Assembly (NCBI GenBank): GCA_037138595.1
Contig: JBAXIB010000006.1
Span: 1-64,000 of the forward strand
Length of the DNA stretch: 64,000 nucleotides
Direction: 5' to 3'
Source: UBA4742 sp037138595
Lineage (GTDB): Bacteria > Actinomycetota > Acidimicrobiia > Acidimicrobiales > Acidimicrobilacustridaceae
Shown: positions 1 to 8,334 of the stretch, piece by piece
Position numbering within the stretch: position 1 is the stretch's first letter
How the letters are laid out: each line of letters begins with the position of its first letter
The notes under the pieces: generated by a model
Databases searched by the model: none
Seen by the model: only the letters and a program-made list of their open reading frames with translations
What the model was told of the DNA's origin: nothing
Program-made: the position numbers and the translations under genes

Positions 1-540
1 CATCAGCATCGGTCACGCCACGAACCATCCCCGGAGCACCAACCGGCGTCACCGCAACCGTCGCCAACGCGTCATCCGTCGTCTCATGGACCGCACCGGC
101 ATCGAACGGTGGATCAACCATCACTGGTTACACCATCACCTCAAACCCCGGCGCGTTGACTTGCACCACCACCACGCTGACCTGCACTGTCAGCGGCCTC
201 ACCAACGGCACCGCCTACACCTTCACCGCCATCGCCACCAACGCCGCCGGACCATCAGCAAGCTCAACCCCATCAGCATCGGTCACGCCACGAACCATCC
301 CCGGAGCACCAACCGGCGTCACCGCGCTCGCGTCTTCGACATCCGCAGTCATCACCTGGGTCGCTCCGGCATCGAACGGTGGATCAACCATCACCGGTTA
401 CACCATCACCTCAAACCCCGGCGCACGCACCTGCACCGCCACTACCGCACTGACCTGCACTGTCAGCGGCCTCACCAACGGCACCGCCTACACCTACTCG
501 GCAACGGCAAGAAACGCTGCGGGCACATCAAGCAGTTCAG
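1..540 (+). repeat. 270-bp tandem repeat encoding FN3 modules
   Basis: Bases 1-54 recur almost exactly at 271-324, giving a period of 270 bp (90 codons). The string beginning GCATCGAACGGTGGATCAAC recurs at the same period, near 100 and 370. Two copies are visible and the array runs off the left edge. Identity at DNA level, including synonymous positions, suggests recent duplication or gene conversion, and makes this a likely site of copy-number change or assembly collapse. Confidence 0.85.
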
Positions 541-1448
541 TCTCGTCGCCTCCGTCCGGTTCGGCGACTGACACAACGACCGCGAACTTTGCGGCCGGAA
601 CGCTCGGCGCGGCGATTTATGGCGCCGAGACTGCCGACGGCGAAATCAGCCTCGTACCTGCTTCGGGAACCGAATTCGGCGGAACCGCACTACCTACAAC
701 ATGGAGTGCCGCGGTTCTCGCTAAGGGCGGAACGACGACGGTCAGTGGTGGCCAAGCAGTGCTCAACGGCACGCGGATCCGCACAACGGGCACGTTCAGC
801 TCGTTGCGATCGGTTGAGTTCGCGGCGACCTTCAGCGGTGCGGCAAACCAGGACATCGGATTCGGAGCTGATGGCACCACGGCTCCTTGGGCGATGTTCA
901 CGACCCAAACCAGTGGATCACTTGCCGCTCGAACCAGCAACGGCACAACGAATCTCACCACAGCCATTGCCGGCAGTTGGTATACAGGTCCGCACCGATT
1001 CCGTATCGATTGGAACGCCAGCAACGTGGTGTATTCAATCGACGGCGTCGTAGTGGTTACCCACGCCGCGACGCTCACGACGGCAATGCCATTTTTCGCA
1101 CGGGATGCGGCTGCGACCGCCGGCACGGTCGCCTTGAACTGGACCAGGGTTTCTCCTTACGGGTCAACCGGTGTGTTCACATCCCGGGTGCTCGACGCTG
1201 GCATAGACGCCGTCTGGCGTTCCTCCACATTCACCGGTGCGCTGCCTGCGGGTACAACCCGAACCATTCGCGTCCGTTCCGGATCAACTGCAATCCCTGG
1301 TGGATCGTGGACCGCGTGGGCGACCATCGCTACATCGGGATCATTGTTCAACCAACCGGGCCGCTATTTACAATATGACGTCACGTTCGCAACAACGAAG
1401 GTGTCAGATACACCCACGCTCGACTCCATCGCGTTTAGCTTCGGTTGA
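1..1448 (+). CDS. Fibronectin type III repeat surface protein, 3' part (start lies before the window)
   Basis: The reading frame is already open at the left edge (first full codon at base 3) and stops with TGA at 1446-1448. About 190 residues of fibronectin-III-like modules come first, with the recurring strings PGAPTGVTA, NGGSTITGYTITS and SGLTNGTAYT. A Ser/Thr-rich hinge near base 560 leads to about 290 residues that look like a concanavalin-A/LamG-type beta sandwich (DGTTAPWAMF, HRFRIDWN, YSIDGVVV) and a further beta-rich domain. No C-terminal anchor or sorting signal is visible. FN3 arrays of this kind are typical of secreted or wall-associated adhesins and glycan-active proteins. The signal peptide and any catalytic part would lie upstream, outside the window. 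The stop overlaps the next gene by 4 nt. Family-level call only; the specific role is unknown. Confidence 0.8.
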   Translation, partial: SASVTPRTIPGAPTGVTATVANASSVVSWTAPASNGGSTITGYTITSNPGALTCTTTTLTCTVSGLTNGTAYTFTAIATNAAGPSASSTPSASVTPRTIPGAPTGVTALASSTSAVITWVAPASNGGSTITGYTITSNPGARTCTATTALTCTVSGLTNGTAYTYSATARNAAGTSSSSVSSPPSGSATDTTTANFAAGTLGAAIYGAETADGEISLVPASGTEFGGTALPTTWSAAVLAKGGTTTVSGGQAVLNGTRIRTTGTFSSLRSVEFAATFSGAANQDIGFGADGTTAPWAMFTTQTSGSLAARTSNGTTNLTTAIAGSWYTGPHRFRIDWNASNVVYSIDGVVVVTHAATLTTAMPFFARDAAATAGTVALNWTRVSPYGSTGVFTSRVLDAGIDAVWRSSTFTGALPAGTTRTIRVRSGSTAIPGGSWTAWATIATSGSLFNQPGRYLQYDVTFATTKVSDTPTLDSIAFSFG

Positions 1449-2167
1449 TCGTCGGCGGACTCGACGGATGTCGGGGGGGCTGGATCCTCGCAACGTTGAC
1501 ATGGGAATCAGAACGCGACGATCAAGTGAGCACGGGCGCGATTCGTAGTGACGTCGCCGTAGACAAACTGTCGACATTTGCCGAAGCAATCGCGTTGGTC
1601 AGAAGCGGCGCGCTCTTAGCACTCGGAGTCGATATGCCTATCGGCCTGCCGGATTCTGGGCAACGAGAAGCCGACCGCGCCGCTCGACGACGCCTCGGTC
1701 GCCGTCGATCATCGGTTTTTCCGACTCCGGTTCGATCCACGTTGCAATCCGTCGATTACGCCGATGCGCTTGCTCGGTCGCGAGCGATCGACGGTCGAGG
1801 CTTATCGAAACAGGCATTTAACCTGTTGCCGAGAATCATCGAAGTCGACGAACTCATGACCCCTGCGCTGCAATCGAAGGTTTTTGAGTGCCACCCCGAA
1901 ACCTGTTTCGCCACACTCGCCGGCCATTCACTCACTACCGTCAAACGTCACGCTGACGGGCTCGCCGAACGCAATGCGCTGCTGTCGAGCGTGCTGGGTG
2001 ATGTCACCACGTTTTCGAACCATCCGCCCACCGGATCGAAACCTGACGACGTACTCGACGCGCTGGTGATCGCGACTGTGGCGAAGCGATTTCTCGCAGG
2101 CAACGTGGAACGCCTGGGCGACGGCTCGATCGACCGGAGAGGCTTGCGCATGGAGATCGTGGTGTGA
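1445..2167 (+). CDS. DUF429 family protein (predicted RNase H-fold nuclease)
   Basis: A 240-residue protein matching the DUF429 pattern. It has an N-terminal GGLDGCRGGW motif, a central GVDMPIGLP segment, ECHPETCFA at about residues 149-157 and a C-terminal DVLDALVIA. In this family these conserved acidic positions suggest an RNase H-like fold, but no reaction is established. The start is TTG at 1445, overlapping the preceding stop as TTGA, so the gene is probably co-translated with the surface protein. That is an odd pairing for a cytosolic protein. The next gene lies 88 bp downstream with its own ribosome binding site. Confidence 0.75.
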   Translation: MIVGGLDGCRGGWILATLTWESERDDQVSTGAIRSDVAVDKLSTFAEAIALVRSGALLALGVDMPIGLPDSGQREADRAARRRLGRRRSSVFPTPVRSTLQSVDYADALARSRAIDGRGLSKQAFNLLPRIIEVDELMTPALQSKVFECHPETCFATLAGHSLTTVKRHADGLAERNALLSSVLGDVTTFSNHPPTGSKPDDVLDALVIATVAKRFLAGNVERLGDGSIDRRGLRMEIVV

Positions 2168-2255
2168 CCCGTCCCTGCGATAGTGGCACCGCCAAGCCAC
2201 ACGTTAGGTATTCCATGACAAGATCACGGCAGCGCTCAAGGAAAGGTGCCGCCTG

Positions 2256-3668
2256 ATGCAACGCTTGACTGGTCTTGACGACGGGTTCTTGTGGATGGAA
2301 ACCCCGACGTCGTGCATGCACGTGGCCAGCGTTATCGTGGTCGATGGATCGGCCTCTGATGGTCCCGTCACGTTTGAACGCATTCGATCGTTGTATGCAT
2401 CACGGCTGGACTTTGCTCCACCGTTTCGTCGGCGACTCGTGACGGTCCCATTCGGACTGCACCATCCACTGTGGATCGAAGATCCCGACTTTGATCTCGA
2501 CTGGCATCTTCGTCACATCTCTTTGCCCGAAGGTCATGGCGCGTTACATGACCTCACGGCGCTGGCCGCCAACCTTGCCGCCATTCCGCTTGACCGCACG
2601 CGGCCGCTGTGGGAGATGTGGTACATCGACGGACTTAACGAAGGACATGTCGCGATGTTGACCAAGGTTCACCACGCCGCCATCGACGGCGCATCAGGTG
2701 AAGAACTCATGGTCGCGATTCTTGACCTCGAACCTGACCCCGAACCACGGCCCGAACCGGCGATCGAGTGGAAGCCCGACCCATTCCCTACCGACACTGA
2801 GATGTTGAGTCACGCTGCGATATCGCTCGCTCAACAACCCGTGAAAGCGATCGAAACAATCAAGCGATCAGTTGAGATCGCGCTTCGGGTGCGAGCACAA
2901 AACAACGACGATTCATTTGCCGCGCCGCCACTGCCATTTAGTGCGCCAGCGACCTCAATCAACGGGCCGCTTACCGCCAATCGGTCACTTGCTGCTTCTT
3001 CGCTTTCTCTGCCAGAAATCAAAGCAGTCAAGAACGTTTTTGGCTGCACCGTCAACGACGTCGTGCTCACACTTTGCGCGGGTGCCCTTCGCCAATACTT
3101 CGATTCGATTGACGAACTCCCTGAATCAGCGGTCGTGGCGATGATCCCCATCTCGGTGCGCAGCGATGACCAGAAAGGCACGCACGGCAATCAGGTCTCG
3201 ATGATGCTGACGTCGCTTGCCACCGACCTTGATGACCCCGTCGATCGCCTACAACATATTCATACAAATATGAAAGCAGCCAAGGTCCAACAGAACGCAA
3301 TCGGCGCCGACATCTTGCAGGAGTGGGCCGATTTTGCCTCGCCGGCGATCTTTGGTCGCGCGGCAAGGTTGTATTCCAACAGCAATTCGGCTCGACATCG
3401 ACCCATGTTCAATGTCGTCATTTCGAATGTTCCCGGTCCGCCGTTCCCGCTGTATGTGGCCGGATCTGAGGTACTCAACACCTATCCAATGGGTCCGATC
3501 TTCGAAGGATTTGGCCTCAATATCACCTTGATGAGCTATCGCGACCGAGTCGACTTTGGGCTACTGGCGTGTCCGGATCTAGTGCCTGATGTCTGGCGCA
3601 TTGCTGACAGCCTGCAACATGCATTGCAGGAACTTCGACAAGCAGCCCTCGCGGCGGAGCAACGTTAA
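2256..3668 (+). CDS. Wax ester synthase / diacylglycerol acyltransferase (WS/DGAT)
   Basis: A 470-residue member of the bifunctional WS/DGAT family, which transfers acyl groups from acyl-CoA to diacylglycerol or fatty alcohols to make storage triacylglycerol or wax esters at the membrane/lipid-droplet surface. The catalytic HHxxxDG motif is HHAAIDG at residues 139-145. The family's PLDRTRPLWE block sits just before it (111-120), and a C-terminal NVVISNVPGPP-type segment is present. Length fits the family. A strong AAGGAAAGG (2238-2246) precedes the ATG. Actinobacteria often carry many copies. Substrate preference cannot be read from the sequence. Confidence 0.9.
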   Translation: MQRLTGLDDGFLWMETPTSCMHVASVIVVDGSASDGPVTFERIRSLYASRLDFAPPFRRRLVTVPFGLHHPLWIEDPDFDLDWHLRHISLPEGHGALHDLTALAANLAAIPLDRTRPLWEMWYIDGLNEGHVAMLTKVHHAAIDGASGEELMVAILDLEPDPEPRPEPAIEWKPDPFPTDTEMLSHAAISLAQQPVKAIETIKRSVEIALRVRAQNNDDSFAAPPLPFSAPATSINGPLTANRSLAASSLSLPEIKAVKNVFGCTVNDVVLTLCAGALRQYFDSIDELPESAVVAMIPISVRSDDQKGTHGNQVSMMLTSLATDLDDPVDRLQHIHTNMKAAKVQQNAIGADILQEWADFASPAIFGRAARLYSNSNSARHRPMFNVVISNVPGPPFPLYVAGSEVLNTYPMGPIFEGFGLNITLMSYRDRVDFGLLACPDLVPDVWRIADSLQHALQELRQAALAAEQR

Positions 3669-3749
3669 GGCCAATGCATTCGATGCCTGCTCATAAATTC
3701 GGCGAATGAGTTTCACGCCAAGAATCAGTTCGCGGCGAAGGTTCTGCGC

Positions 3750-4727
3750 ATGACCCAGTCAGCGTTCATCCGCACGCCTATTAGCCACACCAGCCCGCCA
3801 CATCGCGTGAGTGTTGTGATCCCGGTACTGAATGGGGCTGACGTCATCAGCGAGCAATTAGAAGCATTGACCGTTCAGCACTATGACGGTGAGTGGGAAG
3901 TCGTTGTCGCAGACAACGGCTCCACCGACAACCTCGCCGAAGTCGTCGCTCGATTCGATCAACGCTTACCCGGCCTACGCATTATCGATGCATCAGCAAT
4001 GCCCGGCGTGGGACCCGCTCGCAACCTTGGCGTGCTCGCCGCATCGGGAGACGCCGCGCTATTTTGCGACGCCGACGACGTGTGCAGTCCGTTGTGGGTT
4101 GCCTCGATGGCCAATGCGCTCGCCACCAGCCCGGTTGTTGGCGGTCCAAATATGATCGAAAACCGCGACGGCACCACGATCGAGGCCAACGTGGATCTCC
4201 CGACCGAAAAATCTACCGGCGTCATGTTTGCGATCGGCGGCAATTTTGGGATTTGGATCGACGTGTTGGACGAGCTCGGCGGGTTCGACCATTCCTACCC
4301 GTCAACTAAGGGAGATGACGTTGCATTGTGCATGTCTGCTTGGGAACACGGCTACGCAACGACATTCGCTCCCGGCGCGTTAATCGTGAAGCGACCAAGG
4401 GGCACAACCCGTGCCCTATTTCAACAGTTTCGGGGCTATGGGTCCGGATCAATGTTCAATGCGTACCGATTTCGTGATCGCTTCGACACGAGGGGAATGT
4501 TTCCGGCAATGTTCACCATTGCTGCACGAATGTTCGTCTGGGAGCTACGGGTATTGGCGTGGATGTTCGTTCATCTGGCCGCAATCACCACCGGAAATGG
4601 ACGCCGCCGATGGGTCAGATGGTTCGGGCGGCAGACTGGCATGATCGAAGGACTCATCATCTATCGCAAGGTCGACGTGTTACCTCGACCGGTTGCGGCA
4701 CAGACGTTTCCTCGACAACCGCGCTAG
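3750..4727 (+). CDS. Family 2 glycosyltransferase
   Basis: A 325-residue GT-A fold glycosyltransferase. The N-terminal nucleotide-binding segment VSVVIPVLNGA (residues 20-30) is followed by VVVADNGSTDN and by the metal-binding acidic cluster CDADD (106-110). GGFDHSYPSTKGDDVALC resembles the acceptor-side ED/DD motif of GT2 enzymes. The C-terminal 100 residues hold a hydrophobic stretch near 250-275 that may touch the membrane. GAAGG upstream of ATG 3750 serves as ribosome binding site. Donor and acceptor are unknown, and no polysaccharide cluster surrounds it. Confidence 0.85.
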   Translation: MTQSAFIRTPISHTSPPHRVSVVIPVLNGADVISEQLEALTVQHYDGEWEVVVADNGSTDNLAEVVARFDQRLPGLRIIDASAMPGVGPARNLGVLAASGDAALFCDADDVCSPLWVASMANALATSPVVGGPNMIENRDGTTIEANVDLPTEKSTGVMFAIGGNFGIWIDVLDELGGFDHSYPSTKGDDVALCMSAWEHGYATTFAPGALIVKRPRGTTRALFQQFRGYGSGSMFNAYRFRDRFDTRGMFPAMFTIAARMFVWELRVLAWMFVHLAAITTGNGRRRWVRWFGRQTGMIEGLIIYRKVDVLPRPVAAQTFPRQPR

Positions 4728-4765
4728 GCGCCGGTGTGTCACATCCCCCGCGTAAGGTGCGGGCT

Positions 4766-5506
4766 ATGCAACGAGATGACCACCGAGCAGTGCAAGAGGC
4801 TCGCGACAGCGAACCCAAGCTGTACGGCCTCGATATCGAAACCGACACCACCAGCGACGGCCTTGATCCAAGTATTGGTGGCGTCATCGCGGTCGCGGTC
4901 TCGGTTGGCGATGACGTCGCCATTTTTGACGACGCCGATGAAGCGTCGTTGCTAACCCAACTCGATGCATTCCTCAAAGCACTCCCCGCCGGCGTGCTCG
5001 TCACCTGGAACGGCGCCCGATTCGACTTGCCCTACCTTGCGACTCGAGCCGACATTGTTGGCGTCACCCTCGGCCTTCACCTTGAGCTTGGCGTGGTTTT
5101 CGAGGGTTTGCACGAACCGCTGCCCGGCCATGCGGGTGCGTATCGTGCATCATGGTTTCAGCACGACCATCTCGATGCGTACCTGGTCTACCGGGCCGAT
5201 GTCGGGCCCGCGCTCGGCCTGTCATGTCGGCTCAAGACCCTCGCGTCGCTTGTCGGCCTTGAACCCGTTGAGGTCGACGCCGGCCGGGTCCATGAACTCA
5301 CTGCCGCCGAACTCTCGGCCTATGTCGGCAGCGATGCTCGATGCACCGCGGAGCTAGCAAGGCGACGTTGGGTGACGGCGCGGCGATGGGTTGATGCGCT
5401 TGAGAATCGACCGAGTTTGAGCGCTCCAGCAATAGTTGCCAGTTCGGTCACCGGAGACGCCTCAGACCATGTCGTCGAGTTTTCACACGCCGAAGTCCTA
5501 CGATGA
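4766..5506 (+). CDS. DEDDy-type 3'-5' exonuclease-like protein
   Basis: A 246-residue protein with the four DEDD exonuclease motifs in order: LDIET (D23, E25), TWNGARFDLPYL (N82, D88), HLDAYLVYR (D137) and YVGSDARCTAEL (Y186-x3-D190). The tyrosine spacing marks the DEDDy subtype, as in family-B polymerase proofreading domains and RNase D. Two metal ions would hydrolyse DNA or RNA from the 3' end. An open frame continues upstream, but ATG 4766 with the preceding AAGGTGCGGG gives the natural N-terminus. The gene ends in an ATGA overlap with the DNA methyltransferase, so the two are very probably translated together. No polymerase domain is attached. A defence or repair role is inference from context. 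Confidence 0.7.
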   Translation: MQRDDHRAVQEARDSEPKLYGLDIETDTTSDGLDPSIGGVIAVAVSVGDDVAIFDDADEASLLTQLDAFLKALPAGVLVTWNGARFDLPYLATRADIVGVTLGLHLELGVVFEGLHEPLPGHAGAYRASWFQHDHLDAYLVYRADVGPALGLSCRLKTLASLVGLEPVEVDAGRVHELTAAELSAYVGSDARCTAELARRRWVTARRWVDALENRPSLSAPAIVASSVTGDASDHVVEFSHAEVLR

Positions 5507-7095
5507 GCGCCGTGCCGAAGCCACAGCCCCGCCGCAGGCCAACTTCAACGTCAGATTTCGGCGTCGGTCGCCGAGAAGGTCACAACGCATCAGCATTTTA
5601 TGAGCGGTTTTCGCCACCGAACATCTCGCACGACGATGTCATCAACCCATTTGGCATTCGAGACGAGATTTGGTGCCTCGATTCGCGGTTGATGGACGAA
5701 GGAAACGAGCGGATCAAGCCAAACTCTGTTGCACTCGTTGTTACGTCCCCTCCGTATTTTGCGGGGAAAGCCTACGAGACCGAACTCTCGCGAGACGAAA
5801 TTCCATCGTCCTATCTCGACTACCTCGAGATGCTGCGGCAAGTCTTCGCGAAATGCGTTGAAAAACTCGAACCAGGTGGCCGGATCGCGGTCAACGTTGC
5901 AAATCTTGGACGCAAGCCGTACCGATCACTTGCTGCGGACGTCATCGCGATCCTGCAAGACGATCTCGGTCTGTTGCTTCGCGGCGAAATTATCTGGCGC
6001 AAAGCGGGCGGATCATCTGGCAGCTGTGCATGGGGTTCCTATCAGAGCGCATCCAACCCGGTGCTTCGTGACCTCACCGAACGGGTCGTCATCGCGTCTA
6101 AGGGTCGGTTCGATCGCGCCGGTACCCGCAAGCAGCGACTTGCCGCCGGTCAGCCGTCGAGCGACACCATTTATCGAGACGATTTCATGGACTGGACCAC
6201 CGATGTCTGGGACATCGCCACCGAAAGCGCGACCAGGGTGGGCCACCCGGCGCCGTTCCCCGTCGAGCTGCCCCAGCGATTGATCGAGCTCTATACCTAC
6301 CGCGACGATCTGGTGCTTGATCCATTCATGGGTTCGGGCAGCACCGCAATAGCTGCCATTCGTACCGATCGTCACTACGTCGGCTTTGACCTCGACCCCA
6401 CCTACGTCGACGCATCTCGTGTTCGAGCGGCGGCCGCACGAGACGACCGAGCCAACGAACTGCATGGGCCCGATGGTCGACCGTGGCGCGTCGTCGGTCC
6501 AACCCCCGAACAAGAACGTGTACTAGCCGACAGTTCAATGGGTGACCATGCTACAACGCCTTCGAATCCACCGGAGGATTCCACTCTCAGCACGGCGCTC
6601 GTCGATGGACCGATGGCCAAAGATGTCCTTCAGGCGTTACTCACCCAGTGCGGCTTTACCGTCACGACACCAACACGGCGCTCGGCTGGCATCAAAGCTG
6701 GTCCTGGCGTCGAGGTTCCGTTTCTTGTCCACGATCAAACCGGCGCCAGTTGGTGGGTCGACCTCTATGGGGCATTGACCAAAGGTAGCGACCGCGTCGG
6801 GCTTCGACGCGGCGAAACGTTCTGGCGCATGTTGGGGCGAGCCGCAGTTTTGCATCAGCTGGCAGATCCCAAGCAGCGTCGGCCCTACCTTGTTGCAACC
6901 ACTGACCTGCCGGCTCGAGGTTCGAGCAACGCGGCTGCGCTTGCGGCGTTACGTGGTGCGGACCAACCGGTTTTCGACGCCGTCGAGTTTCTCACGAACG
7001 AAGGCCAAGCTCGCCTCGCTCACTATGGCGAGTTTGGCCCCGCCGACGGGCCGGTTGGCGAGTTGTTCCCGCGCACTACCAAGCACTCCAGCTAA
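5503..7095 (+). CDS. Beta-class site-specific DNA methyltransferase with nuclease-like C-terminal domain
   Basis: A 530-residue amino-methyltransferase (N4-cytosine or N6-adenine). The catalytic motif TSPPYF is at 81-86 and the AdoMet-binding DPFMGSGST at 273-281, with HPAPFPVELPQRLIEL just before it and VGFDLDP after. Catalytic-before-AdoMet order defines the beta class, so the target-recognition part should lie between about 140 and 245. Residues 370-470 form an extra domain (EVPFLVHD, WWVDLYG, LRRGETFWRMLG, PYLVATTDLP). Its helix/strand order resembles a PD-(D/E)XK fold, but D-x-Y-G stands where E-x-K is expected, so it may be inactive or only bind DNA. The start overlaps the exonuclease stop by 4 nt. 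A PD-(D/E)XK-like protein follows 19 nt downstream. Confidence 0.85.
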   Translation: MSAVPKPQPRRRPTSTSDFGVGRREGHNASAFYERFSPPNISHDDVINPFGIRDEIWCLDSRLMDEGNERIKPNSVALVVTSPPYFAGKAYETELSRDEIPSSYLDYLEMLRQVFAKCVEKLEPGGRIAVNVANLGRKPYRSLAADVIAILQDDLGLLLRGEIIWRKAGGSSGSCAWGSYQSASNPVLRDLTERVVIASKGRFDRAGTRKQRLAAGQPSSDTIYRDDFMDWTTDVWDIATESATRVGHPAPFPVELPQRLIELYTYRDDLVLDPFMGSGSTAIAAIRTDRHYVGFDLDPTYVDASRVRAAAARDDRANELHGPDGRPWRVVGPTPEQERVLADSSMGDHATTPSNPPEDSTLSTALVDGPMAKDVLQALLTQCGFTVTTPTRRSAGIKAGPGVEVPFLVHDQTGASWWVDLYGALTKGSDRVGLRRGETFWRMLGRAAVLHQLADPKQRRPYLVATTDLPARGSSNAAALAALRGADQPVFDAVEFLTNEGQARLAHYGEFGPADGPVGELFPRTTKHSS

Positions 7096-7114
7096 TTTCA
7101 GGCGGCATAAACCC

Positions 7115-8122
7115 ATGGCCACCGACAAAACGCGTCTCACCGAGCTGGCCACAGCCGTCGGCCTCGTCTGGGACCCATCACTGCCTTGGCCCGAAGGCCT
7201 GAAATCACTCGAGGTCCCTGGAATCGATCCAACGATTTGGCACCCTGCCGTTTTGCCTGCCACCAACGTTGGTTCGCCGCAGCGTGAGTTGTTGATGCGA
7301 GCCCTCGAAAATGGTCGAGCATTCCGGCGCGAGGTACTCGATGGCCGGATGCCAAATCGCGTCGATTGGCAAGGTGGTACTCGTTCCGTCTGGACATCCG
7401 ACATTCCGCGCGACCTCACCGTCGACGGCGTGTGGTTCATCCAAGCAAAATACGATTCGACCTGCGTACTCAATACCTCACCGGGATCGCTTGTCGACGA
7501 ATTACTCGTCGACCAAAGCAACGAAACTCGACCGTCATGGTTCGAAGAAGTCGCGCTCGATCAACTGCAAGCGTTTTATCGCCGCATCGTCCAACTCGAC
7601 TCATCGCTGCCGGCCGATGTTCGCCACCTTGAGCAGCAATCCAAAGCGCTCGTGAAGTCACTTCTTTCAAATCCTTCATTCGCGGGCCTAACCGATGATT
7701 CCTATCGCGATCTTTGCCGAGCGGTCTCACTCGAAACCACGCTCCGCTGGCGCCACCACCTCGAACACGCGACGGTCCCGCAACGAACTCAAATGTTGTT
7801 CCGAATGCTCCGCATCTCCGGCGGTCCGTACTGGTTGCTCGGCGTGAAAGGCCATGATCCAGTGAGGCTCCGGGTCGACGACACGCGAAGCTGGCGCCAA
7901 CGGTTCGAGCTGAAATCGTTCCGGGTGCTCGATGCACACGCTGGACAACCACAAGTTGATTGGCGGGCTGAAATCGCCGACCGAAACTCTCGCCAACGCC
8001 ACGTGGTCGACGGGTTCTGCGAAATTCGTTGGTCCCACGGCAAGCTGCAAGGCAACCCCGAGTGCAAAGTGCAGGTCACGACCCCACTGGCCGATATTCC
8101 CGGATATCAATCGATGTCGTAA
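7115..8122 (+). CDS. PD-(D/E)XK-like protein next to the methyltransferase (candidate restriction partner)
   Basis: A 335-residue protein I cannot assign to a named family. Residues 96-123 read as SDIPRDLTVDG, then VWFIQAKYDSTCVLNTSP. An acidic residue (D96, D100 or D104) followed by a beta strand ending Q110-A-K112 resembles the D...(E/Q)xK catalytic core of PD-(D/E)XK nucleases, in the QxK variant. The middle (140-235) is predicted helical, and the C-terminus ends VQVTTPLADIPGY. ATG 7115 lies 19 nt after the methyltransferase stop, with a weak AGGCGG ahead. An open frame extends upstream inside the methyltransferase gene, but that part reads as its shadow. A cognate endonuclease role is inferred from motif and position, not shown. 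Confidence 0.6.
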   Translation: MATDKTRLTELATAVGLVWDPSLPWPEGLKSLEVPGIDPTIWHPAVLPATNVGSPQRELLMRALENGRAFRREVLDGRMPNRVDWQGGTRSVWTSDIPRDLTVDGVWFIQAKYDSTCVLNTSPGSLVDELLVDQSNETRPSWFEEVALDQLQAFYRRIVQLDSSLPADVRHLEQQSKALVKSLLSNPSFAGLTDDSYRDLCRAVSLETTLRWRHHLEHATVPQRTQMLFRMLRISGGPYWLLGVKGHDPVRLRVDDTRSWRQRFELKSFRVLDAHAGQPQVDWRAEIADRNSRQRHVVDGFCEIRWSHGKLQGNPECKVQVTTPLADIPGYQSMS

Positions 8123-8156
8123 TCCGCGCTGGTGCAGACCAAGAGCGAGCCAACCA

Positions 8157-8186
8157 TTGACCAAACAATTGTTCGATTGCTACGGT
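8157..8186 (+). promoter_or_regulatory. Predicted sigma-70-type promoter
   Basis: TTGACC (8157-8162), an 18-nt spacer and TACGGT (8181-8186) lie in the 212-bp gap before the gene starting at 8335. This suggests that gene has its own transcript rather than being read only with the methyltransferase set. Confidence 0.45.
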
Positions 8187-8334
8187 ACCGATTGCTGAAA
8201 TGCCAACGCAGTCCCGATTCCAACACCTCGCCGCGTGCACCGCATGCGTGCCATTGCAATTCGCTGCACGCTCGCGATTGATCAAGGTCGCCTGAAACTG
8301 GAGCCGACATTCGGCCACATCAGGAGACCACGTG

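Noticed and set aside
1..540. Tandem repeats as a possible CRISPR array
   Set aside because: The period is 270 bp, the copies are coding, and there are no unique spacers between short repeats.
617..1126. Long antisense frame (169 residues) under the surface-protein gene
   Set aside because: It lies wholly opposite a well-supported gene, has low-complexity composition and no ribosome binding site or recognisable domain.
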